Shown here piece by piece: positions 1-15,824 of a stretch of 64,000 nt of DNA. The notes under the pieces were generated by a model. It worked only from the letters and a program-made list of their open reading frames with translations. It had not been told where the DNA came from and ran no database searches. The stretch's first letter is position 1. Each line of letters starts with the position of its first letter. Position numbers and translations under genes: made by a program. The stretch comes from Anniella stebbinsi. Lineage: Eukaryota; Chordata; Lepidosauria; Squamata; Anniellidae. The DNA lies in NCBI GenBank assembly GCA_029215795.1, contig JARDYH010000006.1, forward strand, positions 25,125,501 to 25,189,500, read 5' to 3'.

Positions 1-1156
1 ACAGCGTTAACTGATATGCTAACAGAGATTTTAAATACGTTACACTATTTGTGCCCCTTTTCTGAACATAGCAAAGGGATGTGTGATAGGCAAGCAGAGC
101 ACATACCATTAATTACAAATTAATATTCATATAGTCTCTGTAAAGGTTATGTCAGGGTGCTAGCCTGGCCATTTTAAGCTCTTTTCTCTCAGTCTGATAT
201 AAGAATTGACTGTAGTTTAAACTGTGTAAGTGGGGGAAGATTTGGAATTGTGTCCAGGATGCTGCATGAAACCGAGGCTATAGGAGTGGAACAACCCCTC
301 AGAGACAAAAAAAAATCCCCCTAAAACAAAAAACCAAGCAAAAATGCAGAAAGTCTGCCTTCTATTGAAAAACAGAAAAGCATTTTATCCCTGACACTGT
401 ATTTTTTTTTCAGAAGAAGTAAGCCCCTAAACAAGGCGTTATTTTACAGCCACAACTGATGTTATTTTCCATTTAGTGTTTAACATACATGTAGGGAAGT
501 AGCCAGAAAGATGCATTTCTTTGCAGCATGTCAATGGTGGGAGCAGCTTTAGGGAGCTTTGACAAGTACACATCTCACACTCAGGTCTAGCCTTCAGACA
601 TTCCAAAGACATGCCACTTCTTGCCACTTCCCCCAAACAGGGGAAAGTAAAACATCTTCCTAGTAGCAAGACACTGACAATCCTATACATGCTCTCACCA
701 ACATTCCTAACCCACATGGGCTTCTCTGCACCAAGAGAACTTGGAATGGACACACTGCCAGTGTATCTAAATGGCTCTAGAGGGAGAAGAGAAGAGACAG
801 GCTTCCCCGGGGCCCTTGGCATGGCATCATATAGAAGTAATCTTGAAAGTGTAGCTCCTCACTCTCACAGGCACATAAGGGACAGGTAGAAGATGGCTGG
901 GTGGGAAGGTTATTACCAGGTTTTAAAATCCTCCATGTCTTTTTCCTTTCAGCCAGTAGATGGCACCCAGAGCACACAGTTGAGAGATCTGGAAATCCTT
1001 AACTGGATTAGGTAGTGAGTATTTTGAAAGCTTGTGAACTCTTACCAACAGCATAGAACATGCCACTCTCAATTATTTTGCTTCCAGAAAAGTCCTGGAT
1101 ACACACGACACTGTTAAAAATGTTACTAAGATCATATCCAATTGGACCTTAGGTAT
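1..1156. other. No gene recognised
   Basis: Presumed intron or 3' flank of DIAPH1. Short open stretches exist on both strands but none has codon or family support. A 46-codon open frame on the minus strand around 1035-1137 ends next to a GTAAGA but was not recognised. Confidence 0.5.
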
Positions 1157-1164
1157 TTTTACAG

Positions 1165-1295
1165 CAGGGACGGGGAAACTTTTTTGTCCCTAGGGTCAAA
1201 TGAGCTGTGGGCAAGTATTTCAGGGGCTCCGTCCTCAAAGTGGGCGAGGGATGCTCCACTGCAGGCATGAGGCCCCAATGTGCTTGCCTGGACCC

Positions 1296-1328
<33 letters not shown>

Positions 1329-1564
1329 CATGCTCATACTCCATTCACAAGTGGAGCCTTTGGGAGCCCTCGCTTAAAGGCAACAGGAGCACCCGAATCA
1401 AGTGGCTTCACTTGCCCCTTGCAAGGTGGTGGCTCAGTCAAGGAGCCACTCTCCCTTCTCCAAGGAGGTGGGTGCTTTGGGGAAGGGTCTTCACAGGAGG
1501 CCTTCATGGGGTGGATGGGGAGCCTGGCCAAATTCAACCCTCAGCTAGAGGTTCCTGGCCCATA
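1165..1564 (-). mobile_element. hAT-like non-autonomous DNA transposon
   Basis: The left end CAGGGACGGGGAAACTTTTT is the reverse complement of the right end of the element at 62009-62443 (AAAAAGTTTCCACAGCCCTG), with a few changes. Flanks TTTTACAG (1157-1164) and TTCTACAG (1565-1572) match at 7 of 8 positions, the duplication size of hAT elements. The right terminus is decayed. A CA microsatellite (1299-1327) lies inside. No transposase is encoded. Confidence 0.5.
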
Positions 1565-1631
1565 TTCTACAGCATACTCTAGAGAAGCAGTTCTCAAAAT
1601 ATCCCCCCTTTCCCATGCAATACTTTAAAAT

Positions 1632-1632
1632 G

Positions 1633-1665
<33 letters not shown>

Positions 1666-1670
1666 CGCGC
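1632..1670. repeat. (GT)n microsatellite
   Basis: About fifteen GT units followed by a short GC/GT alternating tail. Confidence 0.95.
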
Positions 1671-1674
1671 AGGG

Positions 1675-2944
1675 GCATGATTTGCAGATCATTTAACAAC
1701 ATTTGAGGGCATTCCTATAAAACAAAGCACACTCAGATTTTAGTAATATTCTACTTCTTCAGTGCCACCACCACCACCAAAATCATCAATGTATTACGAA
1801 AATCGCTTGTCCTTGGCCAGGCCATTGAAAAAGGCCCCTTTAACTGAAAAAAATTGTAGACTGCACCAGCACAGTATTATGAAAGGCACAGCCCTGGCCA
1901 CAGCCTTGTTAGCCTGTCTGATAATCTGGCCCTAGTCAAGATGGCCCTGATTTCCATCTTCAAAAAATAGTACAGATACTGTCAACTGTTCCACCTGAAC
2001 TGAGCTTACAGATCAAAGTGGGAAAAGCCCTGCTCTCAGAGCTGTAGTGCTTAGACACAGCGATGCTGTTCAACATTCTACCTGTGGAAAGGCTGGGATC
2101 CAGTCCTGGGATTGTATGCTCCCCTTCTGTGCAAGGTCCTAAAGGAGTATCTGAAAAGGACCTCCACCAGGGCTGCTAGAATACAGCTCGGGCAGCTCAT
2201 TTTTGAGGCTCAATGGAAGAACTCAATAGGACTATCTGTGGTGAACTTAAAAAACCAAATGCAGACGGTTCCCTTGAAAATGAAGGAAAGGAGTGGCAAG
2301 CAGTTGCCTGCGAGACACTTCCCTGTGCAGTAATCTGATAGAGCTATAATCCAACTTTAGCATTTCGTGATTCTAGAGCAGCAGGTCTCAAACCACAAGG
2401 CAGGCTGCTTATTGGGACATGGAGCACATGAACAGAGGGCTGTCTTGTTCTAAGCTGCCTGAGAACTTGGCTACAGGGCAACATAGAAATGCTTAGAATA
2501 AATCACGAAGTTTCTGGGAGGGATCATATGATCCTATGGAAGATGAAGTCTCCCGCATTCCACTAGGGAGGACCCTAGGAGAGCAACACTGGATTTGGAT
2601 GGTGACTGCAGCCTCATTCCCTCAGCTTTTTAAGGTGTCTGGGAAATAAGGCAACATAGGAAGAGTTCCTGCTTTGTTCTCATGTTTTTCCCTTTGTGCA
2701 GTTTTAAGAGGGGCCAGCACTGGGATTAATACCCTACTCCATAGACCCTCATGCACAGCAGAAGGCTGAAGGCACAGATATTGGCACGTTCACCTACAAA
2801 ACAGATGGTTAATCGGGGGTGGGGGTCAGAGGATATAAGTTTAGAAGCTTGAAAAACTGTTCCCTCCTTTAGGGAATTCTAGCCACCCCTAGACTGAAGT
2901 CTTCTGGAAACTCTAGCCCTACAGGTGGTACCTTACTGTAACAA
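1675..2944. other. No gene recognised
   Basis: Unique-looking non-coding sequence with no open frame that I can assign and no clear repeat. Confidence 0.5.
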
Positions 2945-4078
2945 GAGGTGATGTGGACATAATATATCTTGACTTCAGCAAAGCTTTTGACAAAGTGCCC
3001 CATGACATTCTGATCAGCAATCTAGCTAAAAGTGGGCTAGATGGAACAACACTTAGGTGGATCCATAGCTGGCTACAGAATTGGACTCAAAGAGTGCTTA
3101 TCAATGGTACCTTCTCAGACTGGGGGAGGTAACGAGCAGGGTACCGTAGGGCTCAATCCTGGGTCCAGTGCTCTTCAACATTTCTGTTAATGATTTGGAT
3201 GAGGAGGTGCAGGGAATGCTTATCAAATTTGCAAACAACACAAAATTGGGTGGGATAGCTAATACCCTGGAAGATAGAAACAAACTCCAACGTGACTTTG
3301 ATAGACTGGAGCACTGGGCTGAAAACAACAGTATGAAATTTAATAGGAATAAATGCCAAGTTCTACACCTAGGAAAAAGAAACCAAATGCACAGTTACAA
3401 GATGGGAGATACTTGGCTCAGCAATACTACAAGCAAGAAGGATCTTGGAATTGAAGATCACAAGCTGAATATGAGCCAACAGTGTGATGTGGGTGCAAAA
3501 AAAGCAAATGCTATTTTGGGCTACATTAATAGAAGTATAGCTTCCAAATTGTGTGAGGTACTGGTTCCCCTCTATTAGGTACTGGTTAGACCTCATCTTG
3601 AGTATTGTGTCCAGTTCTGGGCACCACACTTCAAGAAGGATGCAGACAAGCTGGAAGGGATTCAGAGGAGGGCAACGAGGATGATCAGGGGCCTGGAAAC
3701 AAATCCCTATGAAGAGAGATTGAAAGAACTGGGTATGTTTAGCCTGCAGAAGAGAAGATTGAGGGGAGACATGATAGCACTCTTCAAAGACTTGAAAGGT
3801 TGTCACACAGGAAAGGGCCAGGATCGCTTCCCAGAGTCAGGATGCAGAATAATGGGCTCAAGTTATAAGAAGCCAGATTCCGGCTGGACATCAGGAAAAA
3901 CTTCCTAACTGTTAGAGCAGTACGAAAATGGAACCAATTATCTAGGGAGGTGTTGGGCTCTCCCACATTAGAGGCATTCAAGAGGCAGCTGGACAACCAT
4001 CTGTCAGGGATGTGTTAAGGTAGATACTGCATTCAGCAGGGGGTTGGACTCCGTGTCCTTATAGGACCATTCCAACTG
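2945..4078 (+). pseudogene. CR1 LINE fragment, reverse-transcriptase half
   Basis: The translation carries CR1 landmarks in order: LDFSKAFDKVPHDIL, the NDLDEEVQ block, a decayed active site (FANNTKLGG where FADD is expected), the LEHWAENN and NRNKCQVLHLGKRNQ blocks, and the C-terminal [18 protein letters not shown] segment. It is 5' truncated and broken by frameshifts and stops. It ends near the CR1 3' end but lacks the ATTCTATGA repeats. It has lost two catalytic acidic residues and cannot be active. Confidence 0.93.
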
Positions 4079-7000
4079 AGGAGCCCTGGCATAGCTAATA
4101 TGTTAGCTAATTCCAGGCTTGAGCCAATTGTAAATATGACTGAGTTTTAGCAAGAGCTGGAATTCTAGAACCTATCTCCAAAAAGACAGACTTCAGGGCC
4201 ATGTAAGAGTGGAAAGATCTGGTCCTTTGGAGACAGTTGCTAATGTACTTGGGCTCTGAATATAGCACTGATTCAGAAAGAATTCCAGCCAATCCCTAAG
4301 GAAGGTTAATTGGGTATGAACATTTAATTCTGCCCAATTCCATTCAAGAACCCCTTCACACTTCCTTGGCTTTCTCTTATTAATGAACACTATCTAATGT
4401 AGTCATTAACCATCTGTAGACAATTTGGAATCCACAATTCAATGGAGACTGTATTTCTTTGAGTAAATAAGAGTTTAATTGTGGGGAAGGAAAGGGAAGA
4501 TGGGAAGAGTGAGAATGGATAAAAAAATGGTCTACCACAAAGAACTAAAGGGAAGTGTGGGGACCCCAAATGGAAAACAGCAGTGCTCCAGAAAAGCAGA
4601 TAAAATGGGGAGAAGATCTGGACCTGCGACATCTGGGCACTAAGCATGAATCACAGCTGCTCTTTGCAAAATGGGATTAGCAACCTTGCCCCACAGGTTT
4701 TTACAATGACAATCATAACCCATTTAGCACACTAAAAGTGTTCTATTAATGATACATGCTTACATATGGCAGTTCCCTGGCTTTTCAACCTTAGTCACAC
4801 ATTACCTCCAGTGTAATATTGTATCTTGTCTACTGGAGGGCAGTTGCCAACTTTACTTTCTTCCAGAGAAGGAAAGACAATATTTCACTTCTATGGAAGA
4901 AACTGGTACACTGAGTGACACCGTCCCGCACCCAAACATGGGCCTGAGATGTCAGTGTTACATCAAAGTAGGGAGGGGAAAGCATTGCTGCTACAATATA
5001 CGTGATCCCACCTATCTATTACAACAGTTAGAAATAAATTAGTTATTAATAAAAGCAGACAGTGAAGCCAAAAATCTGCTTTGCTTTGCAACTAAGGGGG
5101 AAGAAAACATAAAGTAAAAATCTCTGGAAATAAAGACCAGTTTAATGGATTGTATAATGAAGCTGCTAAGGAGCCACAAGTGAAACCCTTTAGATCAATT
5201 CACTACTTCTGTGGTGGAGTAATGCTAGCAACCTTTACATACCAAGTGCACTAACATTCAGAAACCTATTCCATCATGACAGTCTTCTTTTCCCTGAATA
5301 TGTCTGACATTTGCTGGAAAGCAGAGCAAGAGAGAGACAGATCTAAAGAGGAGCTCATGGGTGGGGTACGGGGAGGGGTAATGCTTTAAAGGAGGCTCTT
5401 TCACAGATGAACAGGGAAGCACAGAATGTACAAAAGGATAGTGAAAATTTGACAAGCTAAGGTGAATGGCTACAGCTTCACATGTTGTGCTTTATAGCTA
5501 GTTTAACACTAAGTGAAGTGCCTGAAATGTCTTTGCTTTGGACAGAGAACAAATTGATATTTTCTTTAGATTTTTTTATTGGCTTCCTACGAACAGGAAG
5601 ACAATTGAGGGGGGTGGTTATAATAGGAATATTCAGTGTGCGCGCCAGCCAGCCAGCTCCATGAATTTTCCACCACAAAAAAAGCTGGTGTTCAGTGTTT
5701 GTCAGATCACATCAGGTAAACAAGGGGAAGAGAGTGGGCAAAAGCTTGCCATGTCGTGCTCCCCTTTCCCCCATCTTCTGCTCTACTGAAGGCCCTTAGA
5801 GTGCAATTCAAAGCTATTCATGCCATTCCCCAAATCGCAATTTCCAGCAGATTTTCAGAAAGGGCATTTTTGGCATGCATTTCCAATTACCAAGACTGTT
5901 ACTGAGCTGCAGAAGCTCACATTGCCACAATGCAGGCAGCCAAGCATGGATACTCACATGGTGGGGGTGGGGTGGGGAGAGAGAAAGAGAAATCTAAAAC
6001 ATTTATCCAAACTCTGGGATGAGGCCCACTCACCTTGAGAAAGCAGCGCTCACATTTCAGTTACACAAAAACTATCTGAAGGGCATTTACATTTTTCTCT
6101 TGGAGGGGGGGAAAGAGCAACCTCTGAAACATCTCTACGCTTCCCTAGGAATCTTGAAAGAGCAACAGCAGCAGAGCAACTGGATCCCTAAACTGCTCGC
6201 CAAAAGACTACCGGGGGAGTCAGAATTGCAGACAGGCACTTAAACTGAACAGTACTGAGTTGTTCTTGCTTACAGGGACTCAGTCCTCTGAAACTGTGCC
6301 TCACTAGGAGTTTTTAATAAGCACCAGGAGGGAAAGATCAAGAAGAATTCCCGCAGATCACAGTTCATAGCAGCCCCACCCTGAATACCCATCATCACTT
6401 GCATTCATGTGACATTATGCTAATGATGATTAGGTGTATAAGAAGAGACGCAGATCAGCTCTTTGATCTGCAGGACCGTGAGCACAGAAAGAAGGATGCT
6501 ACACACATCCATTACACTGTCTTGCTCAACACAATTATCTTTTAATTACACAGCAGCTGTGCATAGCCCAGAATAAGCTTGATATGCCAGGAAAGCTTAA
6601 CGCTGACAGTGAGGTTCTGAATTTGGCCTAATCGCCTTTCCTTGAGGTTTCAGTTCTAAAAGGTAATGGTATACAGTGACCAACCTACAGTGCAAATAGT
6701 GAAAGAGAGGAGAGTGTACCTCTCTTTGCTTTTCCTTCTATAAACATTGCAGTACCTATCGCAAAGGCAACCTGAACACAACTTTCAGAGAATTGCGACA
6801 ATTGCTCCAGGCTTCATTTGTCTCCAGACGCTGGAAAAAGAGTGAACAGGCAGCAACCTTTGGAAATGCTCTTTGCTCAGGAACAATCAATCGGTGCTTG
6901 TAGACTGTGGGAAAGAAGGCTATTCTCACATCCTCTTTTCAGTCCATGTTGTGAACCAGAACTGTGAAGCTAGGGAGGCTTATCAAAGGAATTAGTGATG

Positions 7001-7857
7001 GTGGTAGTCTATATGGTTCCAAGCCAGTGCCAAGGTTACAATCTCATACATGCTGCACTTTGCGTGGCTAGGAATATGCTGTGCTCTGGAAATTAATAAT
7101 GAGCTTTAGTAGACACAAGCCAGCAAGTAGCACTCTTCAAAAGCCCTTAGAAGATCCCTTTAAAGAATGGCTTCCGTGCACTCAGCTGTCATAAGCCATC
7201 AGAGTGACTTTATTGCATGAACAAAGCAGAGTTACTGAACAATGAGAGTGAGAAAAGGGGAAAGTGGAAAAGAACAGAGCAAATCCACTCCTTATCTAAT
7301 CTAAATCCTGGAAAGTACAGCACAGCCTGAGAAAAGTGTGTGGCTAATGTGCACATTGGAGGACCAAGTGCAATCCATGCTTTTCAGACACTAATGCTCT
7401 GCTCAGCTTGCAGAGAACCCCACTGAAGATGGCTAACTGCAGCTGTGAAATTTTAATTTTAAAATTAAAGGCTATAGAAAAATATGGGACCTGCACCAGG
7501 ACCAGAACATGCAGAAGTTAAGACCTATGCCATTTGATGGAGCAGCCCGAATATCCAGTGCCCAGCAGAACAGAAGGGGAGCGATGGAAGCAAGCATAGC
7601 ATTGCTGTCTTAAACCCCTTGAAATAGGGGTGCTATTTGTGGCTTTGACATTATCACACCTTTAATCAAGCATGGAATATTAATTCTTCAAGTGAAGTTT
7701 ACCTATGGCTACTGGCTTCTTGTCAAATTAAGGTTGATTCATGCAGTATCTTTCCCATTTCCAGGATCACTTCCACAATTGAATCAAGTAGGGTTGAGCA
7801 TCCTCTCATTCAAAAAGGGGTTGGTAAACTGACTGGTCAGATATTGATCAGATAATC
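4079..7857. other. No gene recognised
   Basis: Nearly 3.8 kb without a recognisable gene or strong repeat. Open frames here are short and lack family motifs. A CCAGCCAGCCAG run lies near 5645. Confidence 0.5.
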
Positions 7858-7980
7858 CAGGGAAGGGGAATTTATGGCCCTCCAGGTGTTATTGAACTGC
7901 AATTCCCATCATCCCTCACCACAACATTTACTAGCTAGGGCTGATGGCAATTGCAGTCCAACAGCATCTGGAGGGACAGA
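7858..7980. mobile_element. hAT-like MITE, same family as 26915-27040
   Basis: It begins CAGGGAAGGGGAATTTATGG and contains the pair GAACTGCAATTCCCATCATC and GGCAATTGCAGTCCAACAGC. These are the inverted internal segments of the family in which a tooth-like AACTCCCATCA / TGATGGGAGTTGTAGT pair is typical. The right terminus is decayed after GCATCTGGAGGGACAG. Confidence 0.6.
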
Positions 7981-8124
7981 TGTAGAGTGGTTAGGTATTT
8001 TAAAAGTTTTAGTATGAGAAGATGATCATCAACCAGAAGTTTGATATTTGTGCTAATTCTAAAAACACAATGGATAGCTCTTAGAGTGAAATGACATTAA
8101 CTTTTTCAAAAATTGTAATGATTT

Positions 8125-8335
8125 ATCTGTTTACTTTATTACATTTTATTCTACTCTTTGCTCAAGGAGCTCAGGGTTGCGAACATAGTCCCTATTTTAA
8201 ACTCATAACAATCCTGTAAGGCAGGTTAGGCTTAGAGAAAGAGAGTGAAGAATCAATATCATCTAATGAGCTTCATGGTTTGAACTTGTGTCTTCGTGAT
8301 CCTAATCCAACTCTACCCATAAGGCAGTAGCTTTC
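8125..8335. repeat. Old SINE-like interspersed repeat
   Basis: The order TTCTACTCTTTGCTCAAGGA, CTCAGGGTTGC, CATAACAATCCTGTAAGGCA, GGTTAGGCTTAGAG, TGAGCTTCATGG and AACTTGTGTCTTC recalls a widespread amniote repeat ending in a region-wide conserved tail. The family name is not certain to me. Confidence 0.5.
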
Positions 8336-9139
8336 ATCACTGATGATTGCCTATTTGGAGATGTCTGCAGTTGGAGCAAGTGACCAGTAAGAGAGGCTTT
8401 GCTATGCTGCTGATTCCCCCCCCCCCCAACTACTGCAGGGTGGGCAGTAAGGAGGGACATAATTATGAAATTTAAAAAGCTAAACTGCCACGGACACATT
8501 ACATTCTTTGAATCCAAAGCTATGTTTAACCTGTATCAGAAATATCATGTAGGTGCCTATCCTGGAAGAGGACAGAGTTTTCCAACAAAGGACTCTCTGA
8601 AGGAGATCTCAATATTAGCTTTTACCTTTATATTAAAAATGTTGCAGATATATGCTATGCTATGCTATACTATGAAGAGTCGCAGACTAACAATGAGCAA
8701 GTAACTGCACTTTTCATTGATGAATCAAAAGCTTTCTCTGCTTCAGAAGCAATGCCATTCAACTGAGAGAAACCTAGGCTCTCCTCTCAGCTCTTTCAAC
8801 CATTTCACTATAAGGGCCTGACTGCGGTGGTTGGTGTTTGCAACAGATCAGCGTTTATTTCCCGGGGGGGGGGGGGGGGGAATTCCATCCTTGGCATAAA
8901 ATGTGAAACCTGAAAGGAAATGACCAGGCACAGGAAGAGGGATAATCGGATTGTGCCAAAACCCCATGGTCACTAGTAAGGTTCTTATTATATCGTGACT
9001 GGGTATAACACGAGTTAAAAGCTTCCTCTTTCCCTATCATATCCTGAAAAACATAAAAACAAAACTGTGGAATTGTTCTAGTGGTAATGGAGCAACACTC
9101 ATCCAAGCAAACCTGCTGAATTGCAGAAAGAACTGCTAT
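8336..9139. other. No gene recognised; poly-G tract
   Basis: Non-coding sequence with a C run at 8417-8428 and an 18-19 nt G homopolymer ending near 8880. No gene features. Confidence 0.5.
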
Positions 9140-9696
9140 TACTCAAGGGGTACTGCAGGGCTCAGTCCTGGGCCCACTGCTCTTCAACATTTTTATTAAT
9201 GACTTGGATGAGGAGGTGTAGGGAATGCTTATCAAATTTGCAGATGAAACAAAATTGGGTGGGATTGCTAATACCCTGGAAGACAGAAACAAACTTCAAA
9301 GTGATCTTGATAGGCTGGAGCACCGGGCTGAAAACAACCGAATGAAATTTAAGAGAGATAAATGCCAAGCTCTAGCCCTCGGGAAATAAACTAAATGCAC
9401 AGTTACAAGATGGGGGATACTTGTCTCGGCAATACTACAAGCGAGAAGGATCTTGGAATTGTTGTCGATCACAAGTTGAATATGAGCCAAACATTTCCTG
9501 ACCGTTAGGGCAGTACGACAATGGAACCAATTACCTAGGCAGGTCGTTGGCTCTCTTACACTAGAGGCATTCAAGAGGTAGCTGGACAGTAATCTGTCAG
9601 GTATGCTTTAAGGTGGATTCCTGCACTGAGCAGGGGGGTGGACTCGGTGGCCTTATAGGCCCCTTCCAACCCTACTCTTCTATGATTCTATGATTC
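9140..9696 (+). pseudogene. CR1 LINE 3' fragment with internal deletion
   Basis: It starts in the GVLQGSVLGPLLFN region, contains a FADE/T-like remnant of the active site, and jumps near 9489-9497 from the NMSQ coding segment straight to the 3' untranslated region. About 500 nt are missing relative to the copy at 2945-4078. The 3' end carries the CR1 repeats TTCTATGATTCTATGATTC. Confidence 0.93.
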
Positions 9697-12334
9697 ACAG
9701 GCAGGTACGGCAAATTAAACTGATCATAGCCCAGTCAACAAAATGTTAGAGAGAACTTCACGCCTTTATTACCAAGACATTTTGTCTGACTACAGCAGTG
9801 TAGAGAATTCTGTGCACTCAGCACAGACAGCTTGTTAAAGGCAGGGGAGAGAGAAGCCAGAGGAAGCCAGGGAAAGGGCTCACCAATGCACCACTGGAAC
9901 ATCCCTATTAACGGCACGATTCACCTTCTGAAAACAAACACAGGCACCTTACAGCCTGTCAAGATAGAAACAGATTAAAGTGCACACTAGCAGCATCAGA
10001 TCAGCTAAGAGAAAAATGAACAGCCTTATTGAGAACAATGCCAATTCTCCAATTCTGGTGAGGAAGGATGGCAGTTTTGAAGGCACACTCACTAGGCACA
10101 CTTTACTCATCAGGACCTAAGTGAACAGCTAAACTCAAGAGATACAACTATACACTCAGAGAAATTAGAATAAGCCTAACAGATCAACCAAGCATTGGTT
10201 TCCACCTGTCAAGTGATAATTTCTTCAAACTGTCTGTTCACATTTGGACCAAGCACCTGCATCACTGATTGCCTATGATACCTAGTGCCCCCTCGTCTGA
10301 ACGGAAACCTTCAATAAAAGTTTGAACAAAAAGAAATACAATTTCCAAGGATCATGTAAAGAAATGGTGTATTTTTATCCATTTATGTTTTGTTATATTT
10401 ATATAACGTGAGTGGCCTCTGAGTGAAGTTATAATGTACTTGGATAAGCCAGAAGCTTAGCTTTATAACATAATAAATCTGATTGGCAGTTAGAAATTCC
10501 ATAAGGAACAGGGGGGCTCCAGGAGAGCTAAAGAAAAAGGCAGTGGGTGACAGTTAATGGTTGTTTATTGAGGAGAACAGTGGAAGAGGGCTAGTGGCTG
10601 AAGAACCTAGAACTGGAGAAAGGACAAAGCTAGCCTGAGAGAACTCCTCTGGGAGGAGACCTGGAATCCAGGGCTAGTGGTTGAGGAGAGCAGAAGGCCA
10701 TGCTGTGAGGATGTGGTGAAGCTTCAAGAAGGTAGCAGAGCCCAGCACCAGAAAGCTTCAGGCAGTGACTTGATCAAAGAGAATTTCAGCATGTAGTGCT
10801 TCAAACAGAATCATCTCAGAAACCAGAAGCGGCAGGAAGAGCCAGTGGAAGACAGCTATATAGCACCTGTTCCTGGTTGTGAGTGATTGGCTGGGGTGGA
10901 GTTTAGGGAAATCTGGTTTGAGGGGAAAGCTATTGAGAGCCTATTTAGCTGGGGAAAGTTCTTTTACATATTAGAAACAGTAACCAATGATACTTAATCT
11001 AAGTACATTAAAGCAATCCCATCCTATTATTTAAAAAACAACACTTTATTCCCTTGTGTAAATAATTCCCTTAAGAAACATCTTAATTTTATTCATCTTA
11101 AAAGAGCTTTGTGTTGATTGGTTGTGTCCATCCCATACGTACACAGTAGGAACCAGGCAACTGGATTTCTAAAAGGTACACATGGTGCTTTGTGGTGGCA
11201 GCAATTAAAGGCTTTTTTAGTTGAGACAGCCTTGGGGCAGAGAGTTCCATAGACCCAAGTCTCAAACGTTTTAATAAGGGACACATATGTAGGAAAACCT
11301 ACATGGTTTTCCACATTAGTAACACCCCCCAAAAAGTGACAGGGTTTAGTAACCTACCTACCGGAGGCTTCAGGCAGATGATCAACCTGCGTCTGGATTG
11401 TACTGCAGATGGAGGCTCACATGACAGAATGCTCCTCTGAACAAAATAAACCCTTCCACATAGAAAAGTGGCATGTAATGGAGAAGAATTCTAGGCTAGG
11501 CTACTACCTGGCAGATTTGTTTTAGGAAGGAGCATTCCATCATGTGAGCCCCCACCGGCAGCATGAAAAGGTACCACTCTGACACAGCTTCACTAACTCA
11601 GTGAGAACTAGGACTAATGATAGCACTGAGGAGTATAGAACAAGAGAGCAGTCTGAGGTTTTATATTAAAAAATAAAACAAAAAACCTTTATAGCTCATG
11701 CATGTCAGGAAAATCCAGACAAATTAACGTATCAATCAGAAATAATGCAAGCTTGGGCTTGGACAGAACTGTCAGTAGGGCAACAGCTACTGGCTCTTCT
11801 CTAATATGCACTGTAACTTCTCTGTCCCTCCGCTCCCACGTTCTCAATTCCCTGCCTCCATATACCTAACGATGCTCGGGGCTCCAACTATCCTATCCAC
11901 AAGTAACTATCCAACTATCCAAGTCCACAGGTAAAAATGTTGTTTCCCCCCTTTCCTTCTTGTATGATGATTTTTAAATGATTATGGGTTTCCCCACCTG
12001 ATAAAATTAAAGGTGTCTCAACAATTAAGGTACTCACCCTTAGCTGCAACCAGCCACAATAAGATGCATTCGGTTCGAGTAGATGCCAGGGAAAATGAAG
12101 AAGGAGAAAGGACATATCAGAATGAGTGTACCACATCACACATAGCATATGCCAGTTCCAACCCACATCATCTCCCAAATGCCTCCAATTCCCATAGAAT
12201 GCTAAAGGTCCATAGAAAATGGAACCAAAACAGCAGCGATAAAGCTTCCATTTGCCATACCCTCCCCCCACCCGCCAAAACACAAAGCATACTACTGATC
12301 TGAGGGCCAATTCAAGCTTTAAGGATTATTAGAA
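9697..12334. other. No gene recognised
   Basis: Non-coding. No open frame with family support and no confidently named repeat. Confidence 0.5.
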
Positions 12335-12755
12335 AAAGGACTGAAAATAAAATGCAAATGTAAGGCCATTATAAACAATTACGGCATGCCAACATTTGGA
12401 ATATCATGTGCAATTCTGGTCACCTCATCTCAAAAAGGGTATCACAGATCTGGAGAAGGATAAAAAAAAAGTTCTTTCTTATGAGGAGAGACTAAAGCAT
12501 TTGGGACTTTCTAGTTTAAAGGGGAAAGTCAATTAAAAGGAGATACACATGGGGTATATAAAAATATGAAGGGCAGGGGAAAGTAAACAGAAATTGTTCC
12601 CTCTCAGTACTAAAGCTCAGGATGATCCAACAAACGATACAATTTGTTGGTTCCAAAAGGAAGTGCCTTCTTCACATAATCCATAGATAACTTGGGGGAA
12701 AATTTCAACAAGATGTGGCACTGGCTTTAAAAGGAAATTAGATAGAGTTATGGAG
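12335..12755 (+). pseudogene. Old CR1-clade LINE remnant
   Basis: Translation fragments (WNIMCNSGHLISK, then ERLKHLGLSSLKG) align with the C-terminal reverse-transcriptase segment of CR1-type LINEs ([11 protein letters not shown]... [14 protein letters not shown]). The rest resembles their 3' untranslated region. It is heavily mutated and 5' truncated. Confidence 0.7.

Positions 12756-15824
<3,069 letters not shown>

Noticed and set aside
777..977. Cys-rich minus-strand frame with CPLCACESEE
   Set aside because: No family match, no codon support and no neighbours. Probably chance.
1035..1137. Minus-strand 46-codon frame containing DFSGSKIIESGMFYAVG next to a GTAAGA
   Set aside because: Looks exon-like but matches no FH2 segment or other family that I recognise, and no joining exon was found.
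11915..12310. 131-codon minus frame
   Set aside because: No recognisable motif, low-complexity hydrophobic composition, and no splice or family support.
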